Shown here in pieces: positions 32,227-32,790 of a DNA stretch of 32,790 nucleotides (positions are counted from its first letter, which is position 1; each line of letters starts with the position of its first letter). The translations under genes and the position numbers were made by a program. Source of the stretch: Akkermansia muciniphila (GTDB taxonomy: Bacteria; Verrucomicrobiota; Verrucomicrobiia; Limisphaerales; UBA11320); NCBI GenBank assembly GCA_945861575.1, contig CAMAVD010000028.1, positions 1 to 32,790 on the forward strand, written 5' to 3'. The notes beneath the pieces are model-generated. The model ran no database searches, was not told the origin of the DNA, and was given only the letters and a program-made list of their open reading frames with translations.

Positions 32227-32431
32227 GTCAGGGCGAGTGTGCCGTCTGGCCCAGGAAGGAAAAGAGGAAAATGGGACCCTTCTGCGCCGGCCGCTCCAAA
32301 CGAAATAGAAACGCATTACGGCAAGGAGTACACGTCCCGCTATTGCAATGACGACCGAAAGGAGGCAGCCGTTCCTATTTTAGCAGGGATCTTCTCTCAC
32401 CCACCGACGGCCCACTGCCGGGATTTGAAGG

Positions 32432-32526
32432 TTAACCGCGAATGAACGCCAATGAACGCGAATGAACGTTAATCCAGAAGTCACAACCCAGGAGCCTTAT
32501 TCGCATTCGCGTCCATTCGCGGTTCC
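32432..32526. repeat. Inverted repeat built from 10-base units (CGCGAATGAA)
   Basis: On the left arm CGCGAATGAA, CGCCAATGAA and CGCGAATGAA follow each other exactly every ten bases (32436-32465). The right arm (32497-32526) reads the same unit inverted, ending CCATTCGCGGTT, the complement of AACCGCGAATGG. It could form a cruciform or hairpin. Confidence 0.85.
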
Positions 32527-32687
32527 ATTCTTAGCCTCTTCGTGTACTTGAGTGGGTGCTAGCAGGTCGGCATGCAATAATCCCCAGAACCGAGGAATAG
32601 CCCTGGCGGGGACCTAGCGGAATAATAGTCCAAGTCCGACGGCCCGCTAGGCGGAGTGGAGCGGTCGGTGAACCCATTTGAAGATCT

Positions 32688-32781
32688 TTGATCCGCAGAT
32701 TACGGAGAAGGCCCTGGAACGGAGAGCCGCCGTGTTTTGTCCCCTAATCTGTGCAAATCTGCGAAATCTGCGGATAAATCA
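32688..32781. repeat. Inverted repeat built from AATCTGCG units
   Basis: GATCCGCAGATTA near 32689-32701 is the inverse of the right part, where AATCTGTGCA, AATCTGCGA and AATCTGCGGAT follow each other (about 32746-32775). The architecture is the same as the repeat at 32.43-32.53 kb although the unit differs. A weak relative (GATCCACAGAT...GATCTGTCGC) lies between recG and the giant gene at 7504-7562. Apart from these repeats, 32227-32790 contains nothing recognisable. Confidence 0.75.
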
Positions 32782-32790
32782 TTTTTGGTT

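Noticed and set aside
32239-32445. Plus-strand frame upstream of the PVC cytochrome gene
   Set aside because: It covers the divergent leader region, has low-complexity ending and no recognisable protein features.

Overview
The window looks like chromosomal DNA of a high-GC bacterium of the PVC superphylum, most likely Verrucomicrobia (Limisphaerales/Pedosphaera-like). The evidence is family content: a PVC-type CxxCH heme protein with dehydrogenase-like propeller and HEAT repeats, a DUF1080 hydrolase beside a Tat-exported PD40 propeller, very large exported proteins with the 'W(S/T)xV...FFRLR' type C-terminus, and a tyrosine recombinase of a type I associate with Verrucomicrobia. Clear Shine-Dalgarno sequences are rare in front of the genes.

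Layout. (1) 1-3.45 kb is the end of a genomic island abutting tRNA-Asn. From left to right it holds the end of an IS66-like element, a recombinase fragment cut by that IS, a cluster of palindromes, the 3' remnant of a radC-like gene, a phage-type adenine methyltransferase, two hypothetical genes, and an integrase whose 5' end faces the tRNA 3' end. (2) 3.5-7.5 kb is a housekeeping operon, birA-coaX-recG, with birA and coaX overlapping by ATGA. (3) 7.6-18.8 kb on the minus strand is a run of secreted proteins of unknown role: a protein split by a frameshift at a nine-base C tract (fibronectin-III-like folds possible), an FG-GAP-type protein, and an exported protein of about 1,839 aa. A DTW-domain tRNA-modifying enzyme (tapT) lies just upstream on the same strand. 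(4) 19.7-22.6 kb is a 961-aa exported protein with propeller-like repeats, followed by a rho-independent terminator. (5) 22.7-24.9 kb is a two-gene unit: DUF1080 hydrolase and PD40/oligogalacturonate-lyase-like propeller. (6) 24.9-27.85 kb is a repeat-rich patch with one intact nucleotidyltransferase (DUF6036-like) gene pair, an internally deleted copy of the same locus, a decayed second antitoxin/nucleotidyltransferase pair, and a decayed ParDE-type pair. (7) 27.86-32.2 kb is the large PVC cytochrome protein with an N-terminal SGNH-like domain, followed by intergenic repeats to the window end.

How it fits together: biotin ligation, CoA synthesis and branch-migration genes are ordinary core functions. 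The DUF1080, PD40 and PVC-cytochrome genes fit extracytoplasmic carbohydrate degradation or oxidation, which is typical of PVC bacteria. The two accessory patches are the tRNA-Asn island and the toxin-antitoxin graveyard. The most intriguing unknowns are the exported three-gene run with its slippable C tract, and the intact nucleotidyltransferase pair among its decayed relatives. All family assignments are from reading the translations; no database search was run.
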